Source of the DNA: Sitta carolinensis
Lineage: Eukaryota; Chordata; Aves; Passeriformes; Sittidae
DNA: 64,000 bases
Direction: 5' to 3'
Assembly (NCBI GenBank): GCA_032173965.1
Contig: CM063287.1
Coordinates: 4,035,859-4,099,858, forward strand
Positions 46,150 through 58,299 of this stretch are shown here, in pieces. Positions within the stretch are counted from its first letter, which is position 1; every line of letters begins with the position of its first letter. The translations under genes and the position numbers were made by a program. Under the pieces are notes generated by a model. The model was not told the DNA's origin. It made no database searches and saw nothing but the letters and a program-made list of their open reading frames with translations.

Positions 46150-46580
46150 GATCCAGAGTTGTTAAGGTTGGGGAAGACCTCCACGGCCAGCAAGTCCAAC
46201 CACCAACCAGCCCCACCCTGCTCACCAGTCACCAGCTCCCCAGGTGCCACACCCACACAGTTTATAAACACCTCCAGCCACGGGCACTGCAACCCTCCCT
46301 GGGCAGCCCCTGCCCAGGCCTGAGCACCCTTTCCAGGCACAAATTCCTCCTGCTGGCCAAGCTGAGCCTGCCCTGGCACAGCTTGAGGCCGTTTGCCCTT
46401 GTGCTGTCCCTGTGCCCTGGCAGCACAGCCCGACCCCCCCGGCTGTGCCCTCCTCTCAGGAGTTGTGCAGAGCCAGCAGGGCCCCCCTGAGCCTCCTCTG
46501 CTCCAGCCTGAGCCCCTGCCCAGCTCCCTCAGCCCCTGCTGGGGCTCCATTCCCTTGCCCAGCTCCGTTCCCTGCCCTGG
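46150..46580 (-). mobile_element. CR1 LINE, 5'-truncated
   Basis: GTTGTTAAGGTTGGGGAAGA at the 3' side, then GCAACCCTCCCTGGGCAGCC and GAGTTGTGCAGAGCCAGCAG. It starts about 40 bp after the minisatellite. Confidence 0.9.
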
Positions 46581-47752
46581 AATTGCCTTGAAATATTTGA
46601 AACATTTTCAAAAAACAGTTCCTTCCTGAACTTCCAAACTGAACACCTTCCATAATCTGTGATTTCAGATTCCTTCCCAAGACTCACATGCCCAGGATCC
46701 ACTCCCATCCCATCCCTGGAGGTTCAAAGGTCCCTTACTGATGATCATCCACCTGCATCCCCCAAATCTTAGGGATAAACCACAATTAACAGCCACTTTA
46801 ATCCCCATCCTACCTCAGTCTTACCCAGATTTTTAACCTTCCCTTCTCACACAGCCTTCCTTTTTCCACAACAATTTTCATCTATTCCCAGACCACTGTT
46901 TCATCCATTTACATGGTATTTTTTTCCATGACCATCACAGGTCCCTGTGGCATTTAGGCCCATTGAGTCACTTCTAACTTTTCCACAGGAATAATAAATG
47001 GTATCTTGGAAGCATCCAGGATGGGATGGAGACCAGGAGAAACCTCAATGCTTTCTTTGAGTATGAAACCACAAAATGGGTTTGTCCCTCAGAAAATAAG
47101 CAAAGCAACCATAGAGAAGAGGATTAAAATGAAGACATTATTTGTGCACAAAATTACTGAAAATCAAGACAAATTCAAAAAATAAATCTCTGAGTTTGCT
47201 ATACCTTAATTATCTGTGTCTTGATCAGAGTGGGAAAGGGACACTGAACATGTCTCAAATACATTGCAGGGCACAGCTACTGGAAGTGTCCATGTGAAAT
47301 TTTCACTTTTTCTCTCTACTTTTCTGCTTCTTCTTCTTGCCTGTGCTAAACACATCACACCCAGCCCTTTTTCAATTTGCCTGATAGCCAATATGCTTTC
47401 AATTCACCATGAAACTTGTCTATCTCCAAAAGCACAAACATGAGATTTAATAAAAAATTAAATTTCAAGCCAGCAAACCCAATAATAATTTGGAAAATTA
47501 GTTTAGAGGCAAAGCTTAATAGTGGGATGTGAACGGACTCCATATGAGCCACTTCAGTTGCCTCAACTTTGTGGACTTCATATTTTATATCTATTTACAC
47601 CGAACATTATAATACAAAGTATTTTTATATATTTATATTTAAATTTATGGAGGTCCATAAAAACCCCTCAGAAATTAAGTCTTGGTTCTGTTTAATTACA
47701 TTGCTCACCTCAGCTTGATTTACATTGAGGGTGTATTTATTCCTGGGTGGTG

Positions 47753-47935
47753 GGAGGGCCAGAGCAGCTGGGGCTGCCCCTGGATCCCTGGCAGTGCCCA
47801 AGGCCAGGTTGGATTTTGGGGTTAGGAGCAGCCTGGGACAGTGGAATATGTCTCTGCCCATGGCAGGGGTGGCACTGGATGGGCTTTGAGGTCCCTTCCA
47901 ACTCAAACCAGTCTGGAATTCCACGATCCCATGGC
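47753..47935 (+). mobile_element. CR1 LINE, short 3' fragment
   Basis: Starts within the core (CAGAGCAGCTGGGGCTGCCC) and ends CCTTCCAACTCAAACCAGTC. Confidence 0.9.
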
Positions 47936-48444
47936 AGCTCTTTTAATCCTTTCACCAGCACATAAAAACTCCCTTGGCTTCCTCTGCTTGCTTATAAAAA
48001 AAGTAGATCTGGACACATTATACAGCAATAATCCATCAATTAATCAAGTTTTTTGCTCTCTTACTAACTCCCTGAACAGCTTGTCCCAGGCAATTATAAT
48101 TTTTTTTTCTTCTGGAAAAGAATATTTTTGTCTTAATTAGTGTATTTATCGGCAGTTTATCTTCAGTGTGTCACATATTCCTTTCTTCACTTGATCTCCT
48201 GCCTTTCTGTCTCAGTTTCCAAACTGACTGGAGGCACTCTGACCTTCCCATGGTATTTATCTCCAAAACAAATGGCAAGGGAGTCTGGACATTGCTGCAG
48301 TGATCCTGTCTTAGCATATTGCATTTTAACCCAAATGTCAGGTCTTGCTCTCCTGGTCAATCTGTGTTCATGTTATCCCTCCAGTCTTCCCAAATTAAGC
48401 CTGAGGCCACACAGGAATATTCCTGTCAGGATTCTGCAGAAGGA

Positions 48445-48456
48445 AAAAAAAAAAAA
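48445..48456. repeat. Poly-A run
   Basis: Twelve or so A followed by GGGGGG. Simple sequence. Confidence 0.85.
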
Positions 48457-49539
48457 GGGGGGAAATTCCCACCAATTACAATGTAGGGCATGGCGACACA
48501 CTTGGATTGGTCAGACTGGTGGGACAAATTCCAAGGATGACATGGCTGCAAGGATTACACATTGCTGGATGCCAATGGGCTTTAATACTAAAATTATGGA
48601 TAATTTCAGTGCCATACCCACACCCCCAGAGCAATTTATTCCTACATTTCATTAACATGGTGTTGGGAGCTCTGACCTTCAGCCTTTCCAAGCACAGATT
48701 CCCCACTGGGATTTGGCTCCCTGTGCTTTTCTCTTTGCCAGGAAGCATCTCACAAGAACATTTAATTAAAAAATAATTCCTAAAATTCCAGTTTTCTTTA
48801 TCATTTGGGATAAAGAAGAACAGGGTTTTAATAAAATGCAATCAGCACTACTAACAAGGAAAAATAGGGGAAAAAGGATCCTTTTCCTGTAATCACAGGG
48901 TAACTCACCCCCTAATTTTTCCATGGCAAATCCTGCTTCAGTGCCTGCTGTATGAATACTTTAATTTAACTTTATAACCACATTTGCTAATTTCTTATTA
49001 CCAGCCAAATAAAGTACCATGAGAAAATCACCCTAAGCCAGTGATTCCAAAGGGAAAATCACACACATTTTCCTGCATCCAAGCTGCCACTGATGTGAGA
49101 TGCACATTCCAAATCCATGTTGGAAGCTCCAGCTTAAGTGAGAGGAAAACATCGACTGCTTTTACCCCCACATCTCAAAAATGCTGCAACTAGAAGGTTC
49201 CCTTAATAAAATAGAAATTCCATCATAGGAAAGGTGGGAAAAGCAGTGGTAGGACCTGGATATGCTGGGAAAAGGATGATCCAAATGGATGCTCTGAACC
49301 TACCAGCATTGAACAAAACATTTTGAGGGATAAAACACTTTTGAGGACAAAAACAACCACCCGTAGACTCTGACAAGAAAGGAAAAATGATTCCTGAGGA
49401 GAAAAATGATCCCTTACAGGCAAAAATCCCAGGGAGCTCTGCTAGGAGGGGAAAAGGGAATCTTCAGCAAACAGAGGTTTAATGAAGCAAAGTTCAGGAG
49501 CAGCCTGATGGAAAAGCATCTAAGGTGGAATTGGTATCC

Positions 49540-49680
49540 TGGCAGTGCCCGAGGCCAGGTTGGATGAGGCTTGGAGTACCCAGGATCATGGAAATTGTCC
49601 CTGCTCGTGGCAGGGGGTGCAACTGGATGGGATTTTTCAATTCCAGCTGAAAGCATTCTGGAATTCTCTGAGTCATCAAG
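49540..49680 (+). mobile_element. CR1 LINE, short 3' fragment
   Basis: ATCCTGGCAGTGCCCGAGGC to AAAGCATTCTGGAATTCTCT. The last part is more diverged than in other copies. Confidence 0.82.
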
Positions 49681-50867
49681 GCCTCAGCTGTTCACAGACA
49701 TTGAGAACCGTGGAATAGCCCAAGATGGAAAGGACCACTCTTTCCAATTCCTGAGCTCCAACCCAGAGCACTGTGGATGCTTTTTCCACCTTTCTGAAGG
49801 AAGCACCAAATTACAGAGATTCCAACCATGGAATGCCACCCCCTACCCTCGCCGTCACTGTGCATTCCCTATTTCCCAACAAGGAAAACTGTCTGAGTGA
49901 ACAGCAGGAAAACAGAGAACTGGGGAAAATCTCTTGGAATAATCGACTCCTGATACAGCTCCATGGTTTTGTTTTGTGAAATCCTTTTGCTTGGATGGTG
50001 TTTGACTCCAATATTGAAGGGTTTAATTGGGTGGAAAACATTACAATGTCTCTTCCACCGAGGGAGAGCAAGCTCCACGTGTCCCCAGATCTCCCTTTTT
50101 AGGCAGAACACATTTCAACAGCAGTGCTGGTGCTGGGAGAGAAATAAAATTAAATAGAATTCCACACTACATTTGCATCGAGTTATAGCCTGGAATATTC
50201 CCAGCTTCCCATATTTCCCCATAAAACTTTGGATTGCTGGGCAACTGGACACATCTTTTCCAACAGGCTGGGGAGCCGTAATGCAACACTAACAGAAGCT
50301 GTAAGTTTGCAAAATTCCCTATTTTTTTCTGTTCTGGAATGACTGAACACCTGGTTAATGTGCCCACAGGCAATAATTAGGAAGCAATGATGCTGCTCCC
50401 AGTTCCCATTCCATTCCCTGCTCCAGCAGCACTTTGCTACGAGCAATGACCTTCCCCTTGCAGAGGATGTGGAATTGATAAATTTACACAACACCAAAAA
50501 GACCCCAAATCCCTTTTACTGTTTTAAATTGAGGACGTGCTCATAAAGAAGACAGGCTTGCTAAAAATACCTCTTTATATTCATCTGAGGTTCTAGTTAC
50601 ATCTGGCCTCCACTGTTTCATAGCGCTACTAATTAATATCTGTTAATTAAGAAATGAAAGTGCTGCCATAAGTTGTTATGAAGTAATGGAAACTTCTGGA
50701 TTAAATCCTTGAACCAGAGGTGATCTGGGTGAAGTCAGGACAAAAGAAAGAAGAGCTTGGGAAAGGGGGTCTATATGGTAGATTTGATTTTCTAAAAAAA
50801 AATAAAAATTATTTATTTGGTTTATTGGGCTTTAACTTTCTTTTTTTTTTTTTTGTGTTGTCCATGG

Positions 50868-51015
50868 AAGCTGTGGCTGGAAGTATCCAAGGGATGCTGG
50901 ACAGGGCTTGGAGCAACCTGGGACAGTGGGAGGGGTCCCTGCCCATGGCAAGGGTGTAATGAGATGAACTTTAAGGTTCCTCCCAACCCAAGCAACTCTG
51001 GAATTCCCTGGTTCT
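50868..51015 (+). mobile_element. CR1 LINE, short 3' fragment
   Basis: GGCTTGGAGCAACCTGGGAC, then GTTCCTCCCAACCCAAGCAA and CTCTGGAATTCC. It is preceded by a T run at 50840-50855. Confidence 0.88.
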
Positions 51016-51593
51016 TCATCCAGAGACAATTTTGCTGGCGCAAAGCAGGATGAGTTCAAAGCCAGCATTAAACCCTTTAATAAATTGTGGGAATTGTCTT
51101 GCCCTGTTTGGGGCAGGGATGTAGGAAGTCCCCCTGTCCCCACCAACCCACTCTCCAGGCTGTCACACAGGCTGGAGACACTGGAAGTGTCCCCGTTTTC
51201 CATCAGTTCTGTCGAAAGCCAGTGGAATCCGACTGACAGCCAACACCCTGAGGGAGATGTGGTGACACAAGCAGCACCAGCCGTGTCCTTCCCTGGCACC
51301 AAAGGTCAGCCGGGCTCTGAGGTGGCCCAGCTATCTCCAATTAAATGCCCACATGCTCCATCACATTGATTCTTCGGGATTTTTGCCTCTTTTCTCCACG
51401 CTGTGTTTTTGTGGAACAACGCCTGGCTTGGAAAACGCTTTGTTTGTCAGGCACTGCTGCCATCAGCTCCCTCTGAGTCAGCCTTAACATCCATGGCAAG
51501 GACAGGCAAGGACCCACACTGCTAACACAGCTCAGCTCCACAGGGAAGAGCCAGCTGGAGCCCTGGGAACACACAGGGCTGACCACAGAGGCA

Positions 51594-51890
51594 TCAGGGT
51601 GGGAAAAGCCCTCCAAGGCCAGCGTGTCCAACTGGGAACCCAGCAACACCATTTCCCACTAATGATGTCCCCAGGTGCCACACCCACACCTGTCTGGATT
51701 TCTTCCAAGGATGGTGACTGCACCCTTGCCCTGGGCAGCCCCTGCCCAGGCCTGAGCACCCTTTCCAGGCACAAATTCCTCCTGCTGGCCAAGCTGAGCC
51801 TGCCCTGGCCCAGCTTGAGGCCCTTTGCCCTTGTGCTGTCCCTGTGCCCTGGCAGCACAGCCCGACTCCCCCTTGCTCCAGTCTTTTTCA
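51594..51890 (-). mobile_element. CR1 LINE, 5'-truncated
   Basis: GGGTGGGAAAAGCCCTCCAA, TGCCCTGGGCAGCCCCTGCC and GCACAGCCCGACTCCCCC. It belongs to the subfamily of 46150-46580. Confidence 0.88.
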
Positions 51891-53261
51891 GGCAGTTGAA
51901 GAGAGTGAGAAGATTGCCCTACTGCTGCTCTGCTTCTAAGAGGCAGTAAATGCTGGGTGAGAAACACGCCAAATCCTGCCTGGCCTCCTCTTGCCAGTCC
52001 CCTCCAGAGGAACCAAGGATGCAGAAAATCCCCTCTGATGGACTTTAGGGAGATCTCTCATAGTCATTAGTAAGGAACTATATTTTATCCCCCACTTATC
52101 ATAAATCAACTGCTCCACTCTGTATTTTTGGGTCGCAGAGCCCTCAGCTGCCCTTTGCTGTTTGATATGGAGAGCACAACAGCGTTTAGAAGTCTCCAGA
52201 ATAATTTACAATCCAAACAAAGAAGGTGGGGGAAACAGAGACCAATTAATTTGCCCCAAATGATGCAATAATGCAGAGGGAGAGCCAGTGAATAAATACC
52301 AATCTGCCTTCATCCACTTGGCTGGTGTCCCCTCTGGAAGTCACTCTAAGACACAGATAATGATCAATCAAAGTCCCCTGGGTGTGAAGAGGGCTCCAAG
52401 CTCCTCTGGCAGAGCTGCCAGGCTCCACAGGTCAGCTCAACACAGAGTGGCACTTTCATCTCCCTTTCTGCTCATGCCATCTGCTCTCTCTCTGTTTTGT
52501 ATTTATGTTTGATTTTGTAGCACAGGCTGCAGCTTTATTCTGTGAAACTGTTCAACTGTGACCTTTTCCTAAATACACAGGCAGGAAGTTTGTAAAACAG
52601 CTCGAGAACAGTGCTGGAATCATCCAGATTACCATAATTAGACAAGCAAAGATCAATACTAATCCACTCTAAAGCCACTACTTCTCAATCCATCTGAAAT
52701 TCAAGCACCCACATCCAGCAGTTTTTTATTTTGCAAGGGGCACCATTGCTCCTGTGCTGCCTTTCACCCTAAAGATATCCCATGTCACTGGAAAATGAGG
52801 TTCTGTGACACCTGCCAGTTCCAGCTTGCATCACTGCCAACAAACCAAACACAAAGCACAGCTTGCAGAATGTGACAATCCCTGAAACCCTCAGGAATCA
52901 ACACTAGTCCTGCTCCCGAATATTTGAGTCTCAGAGCTGAATCAGAAACTTCTGGGGTTGTTTCAATTTCATTTTTGACATTGAGGAAAATAAAAAACTG
53001 CCTTTGCTGACCCCAGAAGATTTTAAGAGATTCTTAACACTGTGCAAACAATTTCCCAGGAATGGAGCTGTGCTTTGGAAAGGGAAACCAGGCTGTCCAG
53101 ATAATCCTGAAGAGTTCACAGGGACACAAAGATAACTAGGGTCATTCAGGCGTTGTCATCAAAAGGTATTATGGGCTATGAGTCTCTTTTTACTGCCAGA
53201 GTTATTCACTGTAGTGAAATAATATTCCCAGCTCCTGGGATAAAACTGGAGCTCAAGGCAG

Positions 53262-53705
53262 GCTCAGGAATCCCAGAGTGGTTTGGCTTGGAAGGGAGCT
53301 TAAAGCCCATCCAGTGCCACCCCTGCCATGGGCAGGGACCCCTCCCACTGTCCCAGGCTGCTCCCAGCCCCAAAGTCCAGCCTGGCCTTGGGCACTGCCA
53401 GGGACCCAGGGGCAGCCCCAGCTGCTCTGGGCACCCTGTGCCAGGGCTTCCCCAGTATCCCATCTAAATTTCCCCTCTGGCAGTCTGAAGCCATTCCCCT
53501 TGTCCTGTCACTGCAGTTCCTGATGCAGGGTCATTCTCCAGCTTCCCTGGATCCCTTCAGGCCCTGGAAGGAGCTGTGAGGTCTCCACACAACCTTCCCT
53601 TCTCCAAGCTGAACATTCCCAGCTCTCCCAGCCTGGCTCCAGAGGGGAGCTGCTCCAGCCCCCTCAGCAATTTCTGGGCTCTCTCTGGACTTGCTCCACA
53701 GCAAG
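53262..53705 (-). mobile_element. CR1 LINE, 5'-truncated
   Basis: GGAATCCCAGAGTGGTTTGG, the core CTGCTCCCAGCCCCAAAGTC, then TTCAGGCCCTGGAAGGAGCT and TCTCCAAGCTGAACATTCCC. One of the longer copies. Confidence 0.9.
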
Positions 53706-54813
53706 TTTGCTCCAACAGACACCTGCCTGCCCTCATCTGAAATTCCAGGCACAAACTGAAATGTTTTTATTTGCTACAACACCCAAAGTAATGCAGCAAA
53801 CACTGCACACCTCTGGAGATAACCTAAGAAACTGTAGGCAGCAGCAGGAACAATTTCTCTCTCAAGAAAAATCCTTCAGCAAAGGATTATTATTAAATGC
53901 AAAGTTTGTCATTTTGCACTGGTCCTTCAGATTCCACATTTGTTCCGCGTTAAATACAAAATTAGGAGAAGAGAGGCATGGTTTTGCTATTTTTTACTTC
54001 TTTAAGTGAGAAAAATGCTAGTACGTGAATCATGAGGACAAACAGAGTGCAGATAATGAATTTTTTTCTAAGCTCCTTTAAATAGCTGAGCAAGCCCATC
54101 CTTTAGGGCTTGCTGAAGACAATTTATGTCAATTTCTGCTTTCTGATTCCCTGCAGTTCTTGGGTTTGGAAACCTATGTACAAACCCACTACATTCTGCT
54201 ACTGATTATGTCATCACAGTGGCATAGAGAGGACACACTGCAACTTCTTGATATCATGAAGCTGCTTGCCCTGATCTTATCACTTCCTATTACTGCACAG
54301 ATGTCAAATCCATGAACACATTCTCTGCTACAAAATTTAGCAAATTAATCAGCCTGTGCTCCACTTTTTGGTTTGCTTTTGATCAATTTTAAAGCAGTGA
54401 GGTAGATGACACTGAATTTTCAGAGGGTAGATTTATGAAATCATGTCTCTATGGTGATAATAACCATCATCTGCACTTCTAACATTGAAGAGGTCAAGTC
54501 TGGGTTCTCTCATGCTTCATACAACACTCCAAGTAACTTAACCTAGAACGCTGGTGATCCCAGTCCCAATTCCAGGGCATGAAATTTGTTTATTCAAATG
54601 ACTGATATTTTCTACAACTTTTGCGGGGTAAATTTCAAGCCAACCTTCCCTCCCCATCAGCCCAGATCTTTCCAACTGGTGACAATCTGCTCAGACAGTA
54701 AAATTCCACCAGAACAGGGTATTTTTTGAGGCGCATTTCAAACTAGCCATCAAGCAGGACTTTATTTTGACTTTAAAAATGCCAGTTTTAGGTTGAAAGA
54801 ATGAACTCTTTAC

Positions 54814-54926
54814 CTGTATTCATCCTGTGTGAAGCGTGGGATGACTGAGGGCTGCAGCACCGTAATTTCCACCGTGGTGGTGTTGAACTTCACTGGGTCT
54901 CCATCATCGTAGGCAATGACCACCAG
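54814..54926 (-). CDS. PCDH15: Protocadherin-15(-like) exon, EC9 end and EC9-EC10 linker
   Basis: 113 bp, 37 codons plus two bases (AG). The acceptor is TTTGCAG and the donor GTAAAG. It begins [12 protein letters not shown], whose AYDDG is the usual cadherin DxD-like Ca2+ motif, and ends [16 protein letters not shown] normal cadherin linker would read DxNDxxP at this point. It is absent here and replaced by LQPSVIPRF, as known for PCDH15, whose EC9-EC10 junction is Ca2+-free and bent. One N-glycosylation sequon, NTT, is visible. The exon ends in phase 2, so the next exon must supply one base before full codons. The next exon fails that test (see 43046-43154). Confidence 0.9.
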
Positions 54927-55164
54927 CTGCAAACAACACAGAAAATCAGGCTCTGACTACACAAAAGAACACTTTGCATCCTGATTTCCAGCAATTCTGG
55001 TATTTGCAGGGCCTAAAAAATCAGACGTGATTTTCTTCTGCTGCGAGTCACATGTTGCGTTAAGAACAAAACACAGAAGGAAAAGGTGACAGCCATCCTC
55101 AGGTTGAACCTCTGCTGGAAAATTTACAGCAACACGGTAAACTGGGGGATTTCTACCTGGAAAA

Positions 55165-55315
55165 GGTTGTTAAAAGGTTGTTGAGGAATCTCCCCACCCC
55201 TGGAGGTGTCCAAGAAACTGCTGGGTGTGGCACTCAGTGCATTGGCTGGATTGCTCAAAGACTGAACTTGATGATCCTGGAGGGCTTTTCCAACCTCAGT
55301 GATTCTGGGATTCTA
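55165..55315 (+). mobile_element. CR1 LINE 3' end
   Basis: AAAAGGTTGTTGAGGAATCT, CCTGGAGGTGTCCAAGAAAC, then CTTTTCCAACCTCAGTGATT. Confidence 0.88.
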
Positions 55316-56919
55316 TAACTCCCAATAAAACAAACAGGAAAAGCCCTGGCTGAGAATTATCTGTTGCTGACATCAATATCTAGAACCAAGGACTGATGTC
55401 AGAACAAAAAAATTAACTTTACTTCCCACACCCCTCCAAAAAGTCCTCTGCAGAAAAGAGACGCTCTAAGCTCAAACATGGACAAGACCAAATTACCTTC
55501 TCCTAAATGAGGCCTGTTATAAATATTTTGGGTTTTAAAATTGTTTTCTTGTGACTATTTGTTGATTTAATCTGTGATTTTGTGCTGACACAAGCAGATT
55601 AATTTGATTTTAGCTTTCACATGAAATCTGCTTGCAAAACTAGACTCCAGCCCACTGCAGAAGGAGCAATGGGAATTTTTCCAGTTTTCTCCCTAAATTT
55701 TTCCTTATTTCTGGAGGTCTGCACCTCATTCTAGCAGGGCATTTTCAATTCATTTCAGTCAGTCCAAGCTATTCCACAATAACCCTTTTTTTCCCAGCCA
55801 GTACATCAGGAAAGTCACCAGTGCAAGATATAATGGCAGAAATTATCTGTACGCTAAATCGTGACTGCGAAAATTCCCAGAGGATTCAGCAGCAGACACA
55901 AGCCCAGTGGTCTTGAAGCAAACACCAACTCCAAGTGTTCCCATCACTGATTTCTGGAGTCTTCTCTGTGCTGTTTTCCTAAGAATCCACTTTCCTGAAA
56001 AGCGATTTCCCTGCTGAATGTCCCATTTACTGCCCTAATATGAAGAAGTGTGGGATAGATCCCAGTTTTGGAAAAGAGCCCCACAAAATAAGAATTGAGA
56101 AGTAAAAACAACTGCAGCAACAGAAAAGTTCCACTCTGGTGATGTTAACCAAAAAAAGATCCTCTTCCCCTTTGGGTTTTATTCCATTAATTAGAAACTT
56201 AGAAGGACTTAAATTAGCACTGATCTAAACTAGGCACTGCTCCAGCTCCAGTAGCTCTTGATGGGACACTCAGGAGTGGACAGCAGTGGACAGCTTTATT
56301 CCTCATAATGAAAAGTGTAAAAATAAACCTCTCTTTAACCCTCATTTCAAGAATAAATAACTGAAGAAGAAAAAAAATCACCTTAATGACTGTAAGGAAG
56401 TTTCCAAGTAGGGAAATTACATCAAACCCAAGATATAATGGATATTATTTTTTTCCTTACTGACCCACTTCTATTTTCATTTTTTACTACCCCCTCCCTT
56501 CATGCATCTTAAATGGCAGTTGTTCTACTGATTTAGGTTAAAATCAAACCTTAATCCACACTAATTCGCTCCAGACTCTTTAGGACTAGTGACAACAAAA
56601 TGGGAATTTAGGTTTCCCTAAAATCAATCTTTTTACATTAAAACACTTGTGAACAGGAACTCCTGAACTACCCAGCTGTGCAGTAACTTTATTTACAAGA
56701 TATCACGCTCTTCTTACAAAGTTCTCCCTAAAAACCCTGCTGAAAGTGAACTTGAGAAAAATGAGGGTTCCCCATGCTGTCTCCCTGTTTTCCCCACCCT
56801 CCCAACAGGTACAACCACATCCATTCGAGACATTCCTGAAATCACAAAGGCACAAAACACATGTCAGGAGAAAAAGAAGGACACAAAGGAACAGACAGAA
56901 TGAAATTTTGCATGGAAAT

Positions 56920-56975
56920 CCAATGGAAGGTCAATTTGATCTGGGAGGTGTTTTCCAACCTTAATGATTCCAGGA
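56920..56975 (+). mobile_element. CR1 LINE 3' tip
   Basis: TCAATTTGATCTGGGAGGTG, then TTTTCCAACCTTAATGATTC: the last 55 bp of a CR1, about 100 bp from the donor of the EC9 exon. Confidence 0.82.
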
Positions 56976-57075
56976 TCTTTCTACGCAATAGGAAAAAAAA
57001 AAGGAGACCCAGGAGAGCGAGAGGAATCCCATCAAATTCAGGGAACATTTCCTGGCTCTGCAGCTGGATTTGTAC

Positions 57076-57216
57076 CTTGAACACTGTGCTGGGCTCCTCA
57101 TTGAGGTTCACTCGGGTGACGACACGCCCAGAGTTTTCCTCCACGTCGAAAATGCTGGCACTGTAGGGGAACTGGACAACATCCACCTTGTAGTGGACCC
57201 GACTCGCTGGGGTGCC
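57076..57216 (-). CDS. PCDH15: Protocadherin-15(-like) exon, C-terminal part of EC9
   Basis: First of nine recognisable exons in transcript order. It is 141 bp, 47 codons, phase 0 at both ends, with acceptor TTCCAG and donor GTACAA. The translation runs from [10 protein letters not shown] through [10 protein letters not shown] and RVNLNEE to STVFK. This matches the part of PCDH15 ectodomain repeat EC9 before its last strands: an extracellular cadherin fold, usually rigidified by Ca2+. There are no stops and the frame joins directly to the next exon (FK then LVVIAYDDG). The preceding EC9 exon must end in phase 0 and lie more than 6.7 kb upstream, beyond 64000. Identity to the mammalian protein as I recall it is only about two thirds here, so a diverged paralogue is possible. 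A CR1 3' tip lies about 100 bp beyond the donor. Confidence 0.9.
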
Positions 57217-57483
57217 CTGGAACCAAAAAAGAGGCAATTTAGGTATTTCTGGGGTTTTGTACTCCTCCTGAAGGATTCAAATGCAATGTTGGTAAGGCCA
57301 TCACAAACAAAATTTGTCGTTTTTCTTCCTCAAACCTGAGCAACTCATTCAATCCTGCCAAAATACCTTCCATGGCACCTGAGAGGTCCAGGAAGAAAAA
57401 TCAGCTGAGGTTTGGAGAGAAAAGGGCTGAACCCTGTCGCTGTAGACACAGGCTCTTTATGATTTTTCTTTCTTTAAGGCCAT

Positions 57484-57758
57484 GTGAGAATGAACTTTAT
57501 TTTTAGGGATTGTTCTCTTAATATATCATTTTCTACAGACCACTGTGATTGGTGAAAGAAGACAAACTTCTTCACCCACATTGGTCAAACTAGAGGGATA
57601 TTAAAAGAAAATCTTTTTCACAAAAATAATTCACAACATGAATGCCATTAGAAAAACAATTCTGTTGTTTATGTTCCTTCTCTGGGAACAAGTTTCAGAA
57701 AACTCAAACATTAGAGCTTTAGAAAAATCAGAAACTTCAGGTTTGAAACTAGATTACA
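57484..57758 (-). mobile_element. LTR, family A, copy 5, degraded and truncated
   Basis: On the minus strand it starts TGTAATCTAG, then AAACTTGTTCCCAGAGAAGG, TTTGACCAATGTGGGTGAAG and CACCAATCACAGTGGTCTGT. The R-U5 end is missing. It is the most diverged copy and the only nearly full one in the same orientation as the gene. Confidence 0.82.
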
Positions 57759-57837
57759 AAACCCCAACTACTTAAAACCAGAAATGTTTGACAAAACCTG
57801 AAATTTTTAAACAGAAGACGGGCATGGCTTAAGGCTG

Positions 57838-57930
57838 GTTAAAATACATTAAAAATATATAAAATAATATAAATAATAAAAAATTAAATAAATATATTAA
57901 AATATAAATAATTAATATATAAAAATACTT
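57838..57930. repeat. AT-rich low-complexity stretch
   Basis: Nearly pure A and T made of AAATA and TATAA words. Simple sequence. Confidence 0.85.
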
Positions 57931-58299
57931 CAAAAGTATTTTGACTTGGTATAAAACTCATCTAAAGTTTAAGAAATTTATCAGTGGTTAAAGAAAATGC
58001 TGTTTTGCAGATGGATTTTAAGCAGCCCCATAAGGAACCCTCCCCAGGGTTCAGACCCTGCTTTGGTGACAAGGACGGAGCCCAGGCAGCCCTGGGTGTG
58101 TCATGAAGTGTCTGAAACACCAAAGCAAAGGGGGGATCACAAAGAGCAATGCCAGAGGGTTGAAGAGAGGAATTTTTCCCATCAATATTTTCTAACCGAA
58201 AGCTACTTACACATTTAACAGTTTTAACACCACCTGCCTAAAAAATAAAATAAGGATGTAGTTCTTATGGTATCCATTCTTTTCCAGTGATCCCATATT

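Larger units (their letters stand above)
43155..54813 (-). other. Intron at the EC9-EC10 junction, longest in the window
   Basis: 11.7 kb. CR1 pieces are at 43690-43866, 44228-44357, 44440-44602, 46150-46580, 47753-47935, 49540-49680, 50868-51015, 51594-51890 and 53262-53705. The minisatellite is at 45800-46110 and T or A runs are near 44043, 48445 and 50840. No gene or element is recognised in 43160-43685, 44605-45795, 46585-47750, 47940-49535, 49685-50835, 51020-51590, 51895-53255 or 53710-54810. Confidence 0.6.
54927..57075 (-). other. Intron within EC9
   Basis: 2.1 kb. CR1 tails are at 55165-55315 and 56920-56975. Nothing recognisable lies in 54930-55160 or 55320-56915. Confidence 0.6.

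Noticed and set aside
45629..46165. Repetitive 178-residue open frame (IGVSLSQGG units)
   Set aside because: It is a translation of the 28-bp minisatellite; unit length changes break any common frame.
57838..57930. AT-rich stretch as a promoter or origin
   Set aside because: Low-complexity intronic sequence with no supporting motif.
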